64,000 bases of DNA from Reyranella sp. CPCC 100927 (GCF_007859315.1 NZ_VOHA01000024.1:45122-109121); one strand, 5' to 3'. Counted from the first letter of the stretch, positions 25,052 through 34,176 are shown. Numbers and translations are program-made. The notes: a model not told the origin generated them from the letters alone.

Positions 25052-26329
25052 TCATTCCGCCGCCTGGCGCATCGGGTTGTTGGGATGCTGCGTCCAGTTG
25101 AGCGGCGGCTTGCCGGTCGGCACCTCGACCATGGTGATACAACCGGTCACCGGGCAGGCATGCATGCAGAGATTGCAGCCGACGCACTCGGCGTCGATGA
25201 CCTCGTAGCGGCGCGTGCCTGAAGTGCGCAGCGCCGCGATCGCTTGGTGCGAGGTGTCCTCGCAGGCGGCGTGGCACAGGCCGCACTTGATGCACAGATC
25301 CTGGTCGATGCGGGCCAGGATCTTGTGGTTGAGGTTGAGGTACTGCCAGTCCGTAACGTTGGGCACGGCGCGGCCGACCACCGCCGCGAGATCGGCATGG
25401 CGCTTCTCGTCCAGCCAGTTGTTGAGGCCGTCGACCATGTCGTCGATGATCTTGAAGCCGTAATGCATGGCGGCGGTGCAGACCTGAACCGAGCCGGCAC
25501 CCAGCGCCATGAACTCGGCGGCATCGCGCCAAGTGGAAATACCGCCGATGCCCGAGATCGGCAGGCCGGCACACTCGGGATCGCGCGCGATCTCCGCCAC
25601 CATGTGCAGCGCGATGGGCTTCACGGCCGGTCCGCAATAGCCGCCATGCGTCCCCTTGCCGTCGACCGTCGGCGTCGGCGCCATCTTGTCGAGGTCGACG
25701 GCGATGATCGAGTTCACCGTATTGATCAGCGACACGGCATCAGCGCCGCCTCTCTTGGCGGCACGCGCCGGACCCAGGACATTGGTGACATTGGGCGTCA
25801 GTTTCACCAGCACCGGCATGCGGGTGTGCTGCTTGCACCAACGCGTCACCATCTCGATGTATTCCGGCACCTGTCCGACCGCGGCGCCCATGCCGCGCTC
25901 GGACATGCCGTGCGGGCAGCCGAAATTCAGCTCGACGCCGTCGCAGGCGGTGTCCTCGACCACGGCGAGGATCTGCTTCCAGCTGTCCTCGACGCACGGC
26001 ACCATCAGCGACACGATCACGGCACGGTCGGGCCAGTCACGCTTGACCTGCTTGATCTCACGCAGGTTGACCTCGAGCGGCCGGTCGGTGATCAGCTCGA
26101 TATTGTTAAAGCCCACCATGCGCTGGCCGTTGACTTCCAGCGTGCCGTAGCGCGAGGCGGTGTTCACGACGGGCGGCCCGGCTTCGCCCAGGGTCTTCCA
26201 TACGACACCGCCCCAGCCGGCCTTGAAGGCGCGCACGACGTTGTATTCCTTGTCGGTGGGCGGCGCCGAGGCGAGCCAGAACGGGTTGGGCGACTTGATC
26301 CCGGCGAAGGTGCAGCGCAGGTCGGCCAT
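25052..26329 (-). CDS. preA: NAD-dependent dihydropyrimidine dehydrogenase subunit PreA
   Basis: The 425-residue catalytic subunit reduces uracil or thymine to the dihydro form (first step of the reductive pathway). The N-terminal FMN TIM barrel begins MADLRCTFAGIKSPNPFWLASAPPT, with VELNFGCPHGMSERGMGAAVGQ containing the active-site region and PISGIGGISTWRDAAEFMALGAG binding FMN phosphate. The C-terminus has two ferredoxin [4Fe-4S] motifs, CIKCGLCHAAC and CVGCNLCMHAC. GGGAGGACCGCC precedes the ATG. The gene follows preT by 12 bases, and its product works with PreT as a heterodimer. Confidence 0.95.
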   Translation of the reverse strand: MADLRCTFAGIKSPNPFWLASAPPTDKEYNVVRAFKAGWGGVVWKTLGEAGPPVVNTASRYGTLEVNGQRMVGFNNIELITDRPLEVNLREIKQVKRDWPDRAVIVSLMVPCVEDSWKQILAVVEDTACDGVELNFGCPHGMSERGMGAAVGQVPEYIEMVTRWCKQHTRMPVLVKLTPNVTNVLGPARAAKRGGADAVSLINTVNSIIAVDLDKMAPTPTVDGKGTHGGYCGPAVKPIALHMVAEIARDPECAGLPISGIGGISTWRDAAEFMALGAGSVQVCTAAMHYGFKIIDDMVDGLNNWLDEKRHADLAAVVGRAVPNVTDWQYLNLNHKILARIDQDLCIKCGLCHAACEDTSHQAIAALRTSGTRRYEVIDAECVGCNLCMHACPVTGCITMVEVPTGKPPLNWTQHPNNPMRQAAE

Positions 26330-26341
26330 GGCGGTCCTCCC

Positions 26342-27694
26342 TCAGGCGTTTCGCAGAAAGTGGTCGATCGCATGCGCGGCGCGCTTGCCATCCTGCACGG
26401 CGCTCACCGTCAGGTCCTGGCCGCCGCTGATGCAGTCGCCGCCGGCCCACACGTCGGGCAGCGACGTGCGGTGCGCGTCATCGACGACGATGCGACCCTG
26501 CCGCAGGTCCAGCAGCTCCCGGCCGCCATCACGGACGGGCGCCGCCACGAAGGTCTGACCGATGGCCTTGAACAGCATGTCCGCCGGCAGCGCAAAGCGC
26601 GTGCCAGCGCCGACCAGCTTGCCATCGGCGTCGAGCGTGGTGGACTCGCATTCGACGCCGGACAGGCGCCCACCGTCGCTCAACAAACGCACCGGGCGTG
26701 CCCAGTGCTTGATCTTGACGCCGTTGGTCTGGGCAAATTCCTGCTCATGCGGCGTGGCGCTCATGGCGTCGGCCCCGCGCCGGTAGGCGATGGTGACATC
26801 CTCGGCGCCCAGGCGCTTGGCCTGCACGGCAATATCGATCGCGGTGTTGCCGCCGCCGATCACCACCACGCGGCGGCCGATCGGCAGCCGGGACTTGTCC
26901 GCTGCCTGGCGCAGCCGCTCGATGTAGGCGACGGCGTCCTCGACGCCAGGCAGCGTTTCGCCGTCGAGCGCCAGCGCGTTCACGCCGCCCAGCCCGGTGC
27001 CGATGAAGACCGCGTCATAGTCGCGGCGCAGCTGCACCAGGGACACGTCGCGGCCCAGGGCCTGGCCCGGCCGCAGGTCGATACCGCCCAGCGACAGGAT
27101 GAAGTCGACTTCGCGCTGCGCGAAATCGTGCGGCACCTTGTAGGCGGCGACGCCATACTCGTTGAGGCCGCCGGCCTTGGGGCGCGCGTCGAAGACGACC
27201 GTGTCATGGCCCAGCAGCGCCAGGCGATGGGCGCAGGCCAAGCCGGCCGGGCCGGCGCCCACGATGGCGATGCGTTTGCCCGTGGATGCGGCGCGCGTGA
27301 ACGGCTGGATATCGTGCTCGAACAGCCAGTCGGTGGCGTAGCGCTGCAAAGCACCGATATCGACCGGCTTGCCTTCCTGGGCGGTGCGCACGCAGGCCTG
27401 CTCACACAGAATCTCGGTTGGGCAGACGCGGGCGCAAGCGCCGCCCATGATGTTCTCTTCCAGGATGGTGACCGCCGAGCCTTTGACATTGTCGGTCGCG
27501 ATCTTGCGAATGAAGCCCGGGATATCGATGCCGGTGGGGCAGGCCTCCAGGCAGGGTGCGTCGTAGCAGAAGTGGCAGCGGCTGGCCTCGACCAGCGCGC
27601 GCTTGCGATCGAGCGGCGGTTCGACGTCGTCGAAATGGCGTTGGTACTGCTCGGCCGACAGCCGATTGGCCGCGATATCACCGATGTCAGGCAT
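26342..27694 (-). CDS. preT: NAD(P)-dependent dihydropyrimidine dehydrogenase subunit PreT
   Basis: The 450-residue FAD/NAD(P) subunit resembles the glutamate synthase small chain. The N-terminal iron-sulfur domain shows CHFCYDAPCLEACPTGIDI and GGACARVCPTEILCEQAC. Next come FAD-binding IAIVGAGPAGLACAHRLALLGHD and NAD-binding VVVIGGGNTAIDIAVQAKRLG. The start at 27694 (MPDIGDIAANRLS) matches PreT homologues; ATG 27757 lacks a ribosome site. It passes electrons from NAD(P)H to PreA. Its promoter region is shared with the divergent TetR gene and contains the RutR-like palindrome at 27781. Confidence 0.95.
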   Translation of the reverse strand: MPDIGDIAANRLSAEQYQRHFDDVEPPLDRKRALVEASRCHFCYDAPCLEACPTGIDIPGFIRKIATDNVKGSAVTILEENIMGGACARVCPTEILCEQACVRTAQEGKPVDIGALQRYATDWLFEHDIQPFTRAASTGKRIAIVGAGPAGLACAHRLALLGHDTVVFDARPKAGGLNEYGVAAYKVPHDFAQREVDFILSLGGIDLRPGQALGRDVSLVQLRRDYDAVFIGTGLGGVNALALDGETLPGVEDAVAYIERLRQAADKSRLPIGRRVVVIGGGNTAIDIAVQAKRLGAEDVTIAYRRGADAMSATPHEQEFAQTNGVKIKHWARPVRLLSDGGRLSGVECESTTLDADGKLVGAGTRFALPADMLFKAIGQTFVAAPVRDGGRELLDLRQGRIVVDDAHRTSLPDVWAGGDCISGGQDLTVSAVQDGKRAAHAIDHFLRNA

Positions 27695-27780
27695 CGTCGC
27701 CCTGGCCTTCCGGATGGCGTTGTCCGCAGGGCCGGTCGATGCCAGCGTGCCATCCATTCGAAAATCACAGTAGCGAGAAT

Positions 27781-27796
27781 CTGACCAAACGGTCAA
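27781..27796. promoter_or_regulatory. RutR-like operator between preT and tetR
   Basis: CTGACCAAACGGTCAA has TGACC-N6-GGTCA half-sites, close to the RutR consensus. It lies between the divergent preT (start 27694) and TetR (start 27830) genes and resembles the site at 19300-19315, so the TetR protein probably controls both ends of the locus and itself. Confidence 0.7.
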
Positions 27797-27829
27797 GATT
27801 TCACGAGGTAGAGTCCGGGAAAACGGGTG

Positions 27830-28501
27830 ATGGCCAAGCAGGTGGCAGGGCAGGGCGGCCGTATCCGTGCCCGCAACCAGGCGCGCATCCTGGTCGCGGC
27901 CGAGGCGGTATTTGCGGAGGCTGGCTTTCAGGGCGCCACCACCGCCGCGATCGCCGCGCGGGCCAAACTGCCCAAGGCCAACCTGCATTACTACTTCGGC
28001 ACCAAGCGGGCACTCTACCGCGCCGTGCTGGCCAACATCCTTGATCTGTGGCTGGGCACGCTTGATGCCATCGATCGCGAGCGGCATCCGGCCGAGGCAT
28101 TGGACGACTACATCCGGGGCAAGATGTACTGGTCGCGCGCCAGGCCCAATGCTTCCAAAGTATTCGCCAATGAGATCCTGCACGGCGCGCCGCAACTGGG
28201 CAGCTATCTCGCCGACGATCTGCGGCGACGCGTGGCGCAAAAGGCAGCCGTCTTCAAGCACTGGGCCAGCCGCGGCCTCATGGCGCCGGTCGATCCTGTT
28301 CATCTGCTGTTCAATCTCTGGGCCATGACCCAGCACTACGCCGACTTCGACGTGCAGGTGCGCGCCGTGCTCGGACGCAAGCGGATGTCCAACGCCGATT
28401 TCGCCGCCGCCACCGACGCGATCGTCAGGATGACGTTGATCGGCTGCGGTGTGGTCGCCTCTGTACCTTTCCCCGGTGGGGAGAGGAGGTCTAAGGCTTA
28501 A
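27830..28501 (+). CDS. TetR family regulator, RutR-like
   Basis: A 223-residue TetR repressor. The N-terminal helix-turn-helix reads ILVAAEAVFAEAGFQGATTAAIAARAKLPKANLHYYFGTKRALY, with the KANLHYYFG recognition helix typical of RutR. The C-terminal domain resembles RutR's ligand pocket (YIRGKMYWSRARPNASKVFANEI). RutR senses uracil or thymine. It is divergent from preT with a RutR-like palindrome between them, and tail-to-tail with the beta-ureidopropionase gene, overlapping it by 11 bases. The start is ATG 27830 rather than the GTG just before it. Confidence 0.9.
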   Translation: MAKQVAGQGGRIRARNQARILVAAEAVFAEAGFQGATTAAIAARAKLPKANLHYYFGTKRALYRAVLANILDLWLGTLDAIDRERHPAEALDDYIRGKMYWSRARPNASKVFANEILHGAPQLGSYLADDLRRRVAQKAAVFKHWASRGLMAPVDPVHLLFNLWAMTQHYADFDVQVRAVLGRKRMSNADFAAATDAIVRMTLIGCGVVASVPFPGGERRSKA

Positions 28502-29354
28502 GCAAATCGCCGTAGGTGTCCGGGCGCCGATCGCGGAAGAACTGCCAGAGGTTGCGCACCTCGCGTACCATCTCCAGGTCCATGTCGGCGGTGACCAGCT
28601 CGTCTTTGTCACCGCTGGCCTGGGCGATGATCTTGCCGCGCGGATTGACGAAGTAGCTCGAGCCGTAGAATTTGCCGATGTTCCACGGTGCCTCGGTGCC
28701 GACGCGGTTGACCGCACCGATATAGCAGCCGTTAGCGACAGCCGCGGCTGGTTGCTCGAGTTCCCACAGATATTGACTGAGACCGGCGACAGTGGCCGAA
28801 GGGTTGACGATGTATTCGGCGCCATTCAGCGCCAGCGCGCGCCAGCCTTCGGGGAAGTGGCGGTCGTAGCAGATGTAGACGCCGAGCTTGCAGTAGGCGG
28901 TCTGGAATACGGGGTAGCCGAGATTGCCGGGCCGGAAGAAAAACTTCTCGTAGAAGCCGGCGACTTGCGGGATGTGGTTCTTGCGGTATTTGCCCAGGTA
29001 TGTGCCGTCGGCATCGATCACAGCGGCAGTGTTGTAGTAGACGCCGGTGATCTCCTCCTCGTAGATCGGTGCCACGATGACCATCGCATGCTTGCGCGCC
29101 AGCGCCTGCATGAGCTTCACGGTGGGGCCATCGGGGATGCGCTCCACGGCGGCGTACCATTTGCTGTCCTGGCTGGGACAGAAATAGGGCTGGGTGAATA
29201 CCTCCTGCATGCAGAGCACCTGCACGCCCTGCTTGGCGGCCGCCTCGATGAGCGGCACGTGCGCCGCGATCATGTGCTCGCGGATGGCGGCTGGCTCCAG
29301 GTCCGTGCCGCCCTTGAGTTGCATTTGGATCAGCCCGCCTTTGAGCGTGGTCAT
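28491..29354 (-). CDS. Beta-ureidopropionase (N-carbamoyl-beta-alanine amidohydrolase), nitrilase superfamily
   Basis: The 287-residue C-N hydrolase would release beta-alanine, CO2 and ammonia, the third step of reductive pyrimidine catabolism. The nitrilase triad is visible: Glu in the N-terminal region near MQEVFTQPYF, Lys in YRKNHIPQ and Cys in VYICYDRHFPEG. The length and the region GWRALALNGAEYIVNPSATV match PydC/beta-alanine synthases. Together with hydA, preA and preT it completes the pathway within 10 kb. Its promoter is separate from that of preT. Confidence 0.93.
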   Translation of the reverse strand: MTTLKGGLIQMQLKGGTDLEPAAIREHMIAAHVPLIEAAAKQGVQVLCMQEVFTQPYFCPSQDSKWYAAVERIPDGPTVKLMQALARKHAMVIVAPIYEEEITGVYYNTAAVIDADGTYLGKYRKNHIPQVAGFYEKFFFRPGNLGYPVFQTAYCKLGVYICYDRHFPEGWRALALNGAEYIVNPSATVAGLSQYLWELEQPAAAVANGCYIGAVNRVGTEAPWNIGKFYGSSYFVNPRGKIIAQASGDKDELVTADMDLEMVREVRNLWQFFRDRRPDTYGDLLKP

Positions 29355-29488
29355 GGTGCAGCCTCACCGTCCGCTGTTCCTTGAAGGCTGCATGAATCTA
29401 CCGGACGACGCGTGTCTCTGCGCCGGCGACGCCATGACTTGGACAAGCAAGTCCGCTTGAGAAGGTCAGTAGTTCTGACTGTTTTGTC

Positions 29489-29677
29489 CTAAAGGGCCGT
29501 TGTTACAGATGAACCGAACAGGAAAGTCGAAACGAGACCCGCAAGAAGGATCCCCAGAATCACGAGGCCTGCCAAAGTCGTGTAATCGAGAACGCGCTGA
29601 CCGATTTCGCTGCGTTGCCGTTGCCCGTTGATATTCTGAGAGGAATTGACGGTGTGATAAGTGTCCCGCTGCGCCAT
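29489..29677 (-). CDS. Small single-pass membrane protein, unknown function
   Basis: A 62-residue protein starting MAQRDTYHTVNSSQNINGQRQ with one hydrophobic helix (LDYTTLAGLVILGILLAGLVSTFLFG) near the C-terminus. A GGAGA ribosome site lies 8-10 bases before ATG 29677. The family is not recognised. The short basic N-terminus and single helix suggest an inner-membrane miniprotein. Confidence 0.6.
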   Translation of the reverse strand: MAQRDTYHTVNSSQNINGQRQRSEIGQRVLDYTTLAGLVILGILLAGLVSTFLFGSSVTTAL

Positions 29678-29919
29678 GGGACTGTCTCCGAGGAAGTGGG
29701 AGGGCATGCGGCCGTGCTCATGTCGCGCCGAGCAGATCCATCCTGACCGCTATGGACATAAATGCTGTGGCCCGGGATTGGTTGCCAGACGAGGATGCGT
29801 CGCGCCACATGTTTGACACGGCCTTGTGGCGAGGGCGCATAACGCTTTCAATGCATTGCGGCCATGTTCGAGCGGCACAGCGAAACTGTCGGGCCGTTCA
29901 CGGATGGAGCGACCGACTC

Positions 29920-30210
29920 ATGGCGAGAGACAAGGAGCTTCGTGCACTCAAGCGCACTGCCGAGGATATCGATGACGCGCTTGAGCTATACCGGCCATTC
30001 ATCGCGCCTGCCGAGTCGGATGCCTGGCGCCAGGTCCACGCCTTGCTGCAGGTGATCGGTCGGTTTGCCCAGGAGGCGAACGCACCGGAAGCGGTCTGGC
30101 AGGACGTCGAGGACACGCTGCATGAAGTCCACGAAGCGTTGCTGGCCGCCGTCGCGCGCGGCCGCAAAGGCGGGCGCGAGGCGACCGATCCGGCGCCGCC
30201 GCCCGGCTGA
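29920..30210 (+). CDS. Hypothetical helical protein
   Basis: A 96-residue, strongly helical and charged protein (MARDKELRALKRTAEDIDDALELYRPFI, then a second helix around AVWQDVEDTLHEVHEALLAAVARG). GGAG lies about 10 bases upstream of ATG 29920, and the frame upstream to 29752 reads poorly, so the shorter form is chosen. No family recognised. It ends three bases before the convergent peptidase gene. Confidence 0.5.
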   Translation: MARDKELRALKRTAEDIDDALELYRPFIAPAESDAWRQVHALLQVIGRFAQEANAPEAVWQDVEDTLHEVHEALLAAVARGRKGGREATDPAPPPG

Positions 30211-30213
30211 TCT

Positions 30214-30873
30214 TCAATGTAGTGCACCTGCCGCGAGGTGAATGTCGGTCGTGACCTCGAGTGAGGTTTCGATGGCGATGCGCATCGCAGCGACGAGCGT
30301 GTCGAGGCCCAGGCTGGCGCTACCGGCATTGCGAGCAGCCTGTTCCGGCAGGTAGGGAATATGGATGAATCCAGCCCTTCGCACGGATAGATGCGTCGTC
30401 TCCGCCAGGTGTCGCAGCATGTAGAAGGTGTGATTGCAGACGTAGGTGCCGGCCGTGTTGGATACCTGTGCCGGCAATCCGGCTTTGAGCAAGCGCTGCA
30501 GAATCGCTTTCACGGGCAATGAGGTGAAATAGGCCGAAGGGCCACCGTCGACGACGGGACGATCGACGGGTTGGGCGCCGTCGTTGTCGGGAATGCGCGC
30601 ATCGTCGACATTGATCGCGACGCGCTCCAGGGACACGTCGACCCGGCCGCCGGCTTGGCCGACACAGATGACAAGATCGGGCGCAAGAGCCGTGAGTTCG
30701 CGTGCGAGCGTCGGACGGATCGCACTGAAGACGCAAGGTAGCCGCCGCGCTGCAACGACGTGCCGGCGGCAGCGCCAACCATCGAGTGCACGCGCGACCT
30801 CCCAGGCCGGGTTGACGGCATCACCATCGAACGGCTCGAACCCCGTGACCAGAACCCGCTTCACGTTGTGCAT
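30214..30873 (-). CDS. pcp: Pyroglutamyl-peptidase I (family C15)
   Basis: The 219-residue cysteine peptidase removes N-terminal pyroglutamate from peptides. It begins MHNVKRVLVTGFEPFDGDAVNPAW, and the catalytic triad can be placed at Glu83 (SLERVAIN), Cys146 (TYVCNHTFY) and His171 (GFIHIPYLPEQ). The length is typical. GGAAAGG lies just before the start. It is divergent from gamma-glutamyltransferase across about 110 bp, so both may recycle glutamyl peptides. Confidence 0.93.
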   Translation of the reverse strand: MHNVKRVLVTGFEPFDGDAVNPAWEVARALDGWRCRRHVVAARRLPCVFSAIRPTLARELTALAPDLVICVGQAGGRVDVSLERVAINVDDARIPDNDGAQPVDRPVVDGGPSAYFTSLPVKAILQRLLKAGLPAQVSNTAGTYVCNHTFYMLRHLAETTHLSVRRAGFIHIPYLPEQAARNAGSASLGLDTLVAAMRIAIETSLEVTTDIHLAAGALH

Positions 30874-30987
30874 CCTTTCCGCGCGCAGCGGATCGCATCG
30901 TAGACCCGCGCCGGTCATGGCTGTTACGATTTTATCGATTGAAGGTCGCCGCTCCAGGCCCATTACCAATGAGAGGAACGCGCAAAG

Positions 30988-32604
30988 ATGATTCAGCGTA
31001 AACAGGCGATGATCGTGGCGCCGCAGCCGGAAGCCGTCGAGGCCGGCGCCGATATGCTCAGGGCGGGCGGCAATGCGGTCGACGCCGGGATCGCCTGCGC
31101 CCTGGTGCAGGGCGTCGTGGATCCGATGATGTGCGGTATCGCCGGTTTCGGCAGCTGCGGCATCTACATGCCGGCCAAGAAATTCCACGGCTACATCGAT
31201 GCCCACGCGCCGGCCCCTCTGGCGGCGCGTCCGGACATGTGGGCCAACCTGATCGAGGCCGAAGCACGTGACGGCTATGGCTTCATTCTCAAAGGCCGGG
31301 TCAACGATATCGGCTATCGTTCGATCTGCGCGCCCGCCAATTTGCGCATGTATTACGCGGCGCAGCGCGCGCATGGCGCACTGCCCTGGGCGCAGATCGT
31401 CGAGCCGGCCATCCACTGGGCGCACAACGGTTGGACAGTGCGACCGCATGTGCATTTCTGGTGGGCCGACGACGGCGCCATGGGGCGCGCGCCCAATCAC
31501 GAACGGCTGCGCTTCACGCCGGCGGCGCGCCGCCTCTACTGTCGGGACGATGGCTCACCCAAACGTGTCGGTGATACGGTGGTCAACCGCGACTATGCCG
31601 AGGTGCTGCGCCGTATCGCCCAGGGTGGCGCCGATGTCTTCTACGAAGGCGAGATCGCACAGGCGATCGCCGCGGATATGAAGCGCCACGATGGCCTCAT
31701 CACGGCGGACGATCTCAGACAGTGGCAGCCGACGCACAACGCGCCGCTATGGGGCACCTACCGCGACTGGCGTGTCTCCAGCAACCAGCCGCCGGGTGGT
31801 GGCGTGATGCTGATCCAGATGCTGAACATCCTGGAGAACTTCAACCTTGCCGGGCTGGAGCACAATACGGTCGAGTACATTCGCGTGGTGTCCGAGGCGA
31901 TGAAGCGGGCCACCATCGACAAGGATCGCCATGTCGGTGACCCGAAGTTCGTCGATGTGCCGCTCGCCAAGCTGATCTCCAAGGACTACGCGTGCGCGAT
32001 GGCCGACGAGATCAAGCAGGGCGTGAAGGCGAGCGTGCCGCGCTTCAACAGCGGCACGCCGACCAAGGATACAACCCACATCTCGGCCATCGACAAGGAC
32101 GGCAACTGCTTCACCATGACCCATTCGCTGGGCATGCCCTCGGGCGTGATCACCGAGGGCCTGGGATTCATGTACAACGGCTGCATGGGCGTGTTCGACC
32201 CGCGGCCGGGGCGTGCCGGCAGCATCGCGCCGGGCAAGGCGCGTTTCAGTTCCGTGGTGCCGTCGATCCTCTTCCGCGGTGAAAAGCCCGACCTGATCAT
32301 CGGTGCGCCGGGTGCGACACAGATCGCCATGGGGGTCCTGCACGTCGTGCTCAACGCGCTCGACCACGGCATGACCATGGTCGAGGCGGTGTCGGCCGCG
32401 CGATTCTCGGCAACCAGCGATGCCATCGACGTCAGCAACCGCATCCCCTGGGCCACCGAACGGGCGCTGCAGGGCCAGGGATATGATGTGATGCGCAGCC
32501 CCTATACCTTCGGTTTCGCCGCTGTTCACGCCATCCGCGTGCATCCCGAGGGCCTCGACGGTGGCGCCGACCCGGGCCACGACGGCATGGTGCTGGCGGT
32601 CTGA
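30988..32604 (+). CDS. ggt: Gamma-glutamyltransferase family Ntn-hydrolase
   Basis: A 538-residue autoprocessing enzyme. The N-terminal part shows AADMLRAGGNAVDAGIACAL-like sequence (ADMLRAGGNAVDAGIACALVQ), and the junction KDTTHISAIDKDGNCFTMTHSLG provides the catalytic threonine (TTH) at the start of the small subunit. GAPGATQIAMGVLHVVLN lies near the end. There is no signal peptide, so the protein is cytoplasmic, unlike E. coli GGT. Some members of this branch act on other gamma-glutamyl or acylamide substrates. GAGAGGAACGC precedes the ATG. Confidence 0.9.
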   Translation: MIQRKQAMIVAPQPEAVEAGADMLRAGGNAVDAGIACALVQGVVDPMMCGIAGFGSCGIYMPAKKFHGYIDAHAPAPLAARPDMWANLIEAEARDGYGFILKGRVNDIGYRSICAPANLRMYYAAQRAHGALPWAQIVEPAIHWAHNGWTVRPHVHFWWADDGAMGRAPNHERLRFTPAARRLYCRDDGSPKRVGDTVVNRDYAEVLRRIAQGGADVFYEGEIAQAIAADMKRHDGLITADDLRQWQPTHNAPLWGTYRDWRVSSNQPPGGGVMLIQMLNILENFNLAGLEHNTVEYIRVVSEAMKRATIDKDRHVGDPKFVDVPLAKLISKDYACAMADEIKQGVKASVPRFNSGTPTKDTTHISAIDKDGNCFTMTHSLGMPSGVITEGLGFMYNGCMGVFDPRPGRAGSIAPGKARFSSVVPSILFRGEKPDLIIGAPGATQIAMGVLHVVLNALDHGMTMVEAVSAARFSATSDAIDVSNRIPWATERALQGQGYDVMRSPYTFGFAAVHAIRVHPEGLDGGADPGHDGMVLAV

Positions 32605-32628
32605 CGGATCAGCCGGCGCGCCGGCTGA

Positions 32629-33366
32629 TCATCGCGCAAGATAGAGCGCATCCGTGAGCGCACTGTAGGTCCACGGAATCTGGCGGTTACCCGTCGCGTC
32701 CGACACATCGCGCCGAACGCGACGGAGCATCTGTCCAGCCTCAAGCCTGGGTGTCAGCAGATGCTTGAGAAGAGCGGTCGTGAGCGGCCTGTGCGGCCCC
32801 TCGCTGTCGATGATGGAGCCGCCAGGCTCGGTCGCGAACACGATCAGTGTGTTGCTACCGGCGGAGTCGACAATGTTTGTCGTCGCGCGCGGGCGTTGGC
32901 GCTGCCTGGCGAACGGGTCGTCGCGGGGAGCGTCGATGACCATGATCTTGACCTTTGCGCCACGCATCTGGCGCAAGACGCCGTCTACCGACAGGGTGGC
33001 GGCATCAAGGTCGGTATCGGCGCCAGGCGCGGCATCGATCGGGACCAGGTAAGCTGCGCCGGAACTTCCCAGGCCATGGCCTGCATAGAAGAAGAGGGCG
33101 ATATCCGCCGAGGCTGCCTTGTCGGCGAAGTCCTGCAGCGCCGTGCGCATCGGGGCTGTGCCAAGGTCGAAGCCTGAAACAACCTCGAAGCCGAGCTGGC
33201 CCAGAGCAGCCGCGATGGCGTGCGCATCACCGACGGATTTGGCCTGTGCGGGTATTTGTTGGTAGGCGCCATTGCCGATCACCAGCGCAACGCGACGCTC
33301 GGCAGACGCTGTGCTCGTGATTGTCAGGCAGAGAATGGCAATAACCAAAACCGCGATCCGGCGCAT
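32629..33366 (-). CDS. Exported caspase-fold (C14) protein lacking the catalytic cysteine
   Basis: A 245-residue protein with a signal peptide (residues 1-22, MRRIAVLVIAILCLTITSTASA) followed by a caspase p20-like domain: RRVALVIGNGAYQQIP, GDAHAIAAALGQLGFEVV and DIALFFYAGHGLG with His97 in place. The second catalytic strand reads KIMVIDAPRDDPF; metacaspases have DACRdNP here, so Cys147 is replaced by proline (codon CCC). The fold is kept but proteolysis is not expected. It may bind peptides or be a decoy. The window has no neighbouring EF-hand or repeat domains. Confidence 0.85.
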   Translation of the reverse strand: MRRIAVLVIAILCLTITSTASAERRVALVIGNGAYQQIPAQAKSVGDAHAIAAALGQLGFEVVSGFDLGTAPMRTALQDFADKAASADIALFFYAGHGLGSSGAAYLVPIDAAPGADTDLDAATLSVDGVLRQMRGAKVKIMVIDAPRDDPFARQRQRPRATTNIVDSAGSNTLIVFATEPGGSIIDSEGPHRPLTTALLKHLLTPRLEAGQMLRRVRRDVSDATGNRQIPWTYSALTDALYLAR

Positions 33367-33625
33367 GGCTCCCCCAGAAAACCGGGAACACGAACAACCG
33401 ACCCAACGCGCTATGAAGTGCGAAACCGTACCTGGAATCGTCGATTGCTGGTACAGCTGCCGTGACGCTCCGTCGGGCAGCGCTCGCCATGAAGTCAACT
33501 CATCGCGAAGCGGGACCCTGTGGAGGCAAGGAATTGGTCGCCCGATAGCGGAGCGTACATCGCTGGTGTCGTGCCTACATTCGACCTGCAGCACACCGAA
33601 GTGTGCGTTTCGAATGGAGAGGACG
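33367..33625. other. Divergent intergenic region, no gene seen
   Basis: About 259 bases between the pseudo-caspase gene and the alkyltransferase gene. Open frames crossing it show no family resemblance. It presumably holds both promoters, but no clean hexamer pair could be assigned. Confidence 0.4.
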
Positions 33626-34147
33626 ATGTCCATGATCAACGACACAGGCCGCGACACCATCCGGTACGCGACCGGTCGGTGCTGGCTGGGCGGCATTCTC
33701 GTCGCGTCGAGCGCCAGCGGCGTTTGCGCCATTCTGCTGGGCGACGATACGGATGCGCTGGCGCGCGATCTGCGGCAACGTTTTCTCGACGCCGACGTGA
33801 TCGAGGATGACGGCGATGCGGTCCGGCATCTCGCCGACGCCATCGATCTTGTCGAGGCGCCGACACGACCCGTCGTGCTGCCGCTTGACCCACGGGGCAC
33901 GGCATTTCAGCAGCGTGTCTGGGAGGCATTGCGGGAGATCCCCGCCGGCAGCACGGCCAGCTATGGCGATGTCGCCCGGCGGCTGGGGGAGCCCAGGATG
34001 GCGCGCGAGGTGGCGGAAGCCTGTGCCGCCAATGCCCTCGCCGTGGCCATTCCATGCCACCGCGTCGTCAAAACCGGCGGCGCGATCTCGGGCTATCGCT
34101 GGGGCGTGCGGCGTAAGCGCGCCCTGCTGCAGCGCGAGGCAGCTTAG
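33626..34147 (+). CDS. Methylated-DNA-protein-cysteine methyltransferase, Ada C-terminal type
   Basis: A 173-residue alkyltransferase that takes methyl groups from O6-methylguanine. The N-terminal RNase-H-like part (IRYATGRCWLGGILVASSASGVCAILLGDD) is almost diagnostic of the Ada C-terminal half rather than Ogt. The acceptor is Cys144 in AIPCHRVVKTGGAISGYRWG, preceded by the helix-turn-helix FQQRVWEALREIPAGSTASYGDVA. ATG 33626 has GGAGAGG upstream. The Ada N-terminal zinc/AraC module is encoded separately at 38442, fused to AlkA. Confidence 0.92.
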   Translation: MSMINDTGRDTIRYATGRCWLGGILVASSASGVCAILLGDDTDALARDLRQRFLDADVIEDDGDAVRHLADAIDLVEAPTRPVVLPLDPRGTAFQQRVWEALREIPAGSTASYGDVARRLGEPRMAREVAEACAANALAVAIPCHRVVKTGGAISGYRWGVRRKRALLQREAA

Positions 34148-34176
34148 GTCACGGACACGCGCACGGTGACCTTGAG

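Noticed and set aside
25244..27784. Very long open frame (about 846 codons) on the plus strand across preA and preT
   Set aside because: It is antisense to two clearly recognisable genes and has no family resemblance; long antisense frames are expected at this GC content.
29465..29479. GTCAG-TAGTT-CTGAC hairpin as terminator
   Set aside because: The only T-rich side is on the plus strand, where no upstream gene ends; the minus-strand gene would not terminate there.
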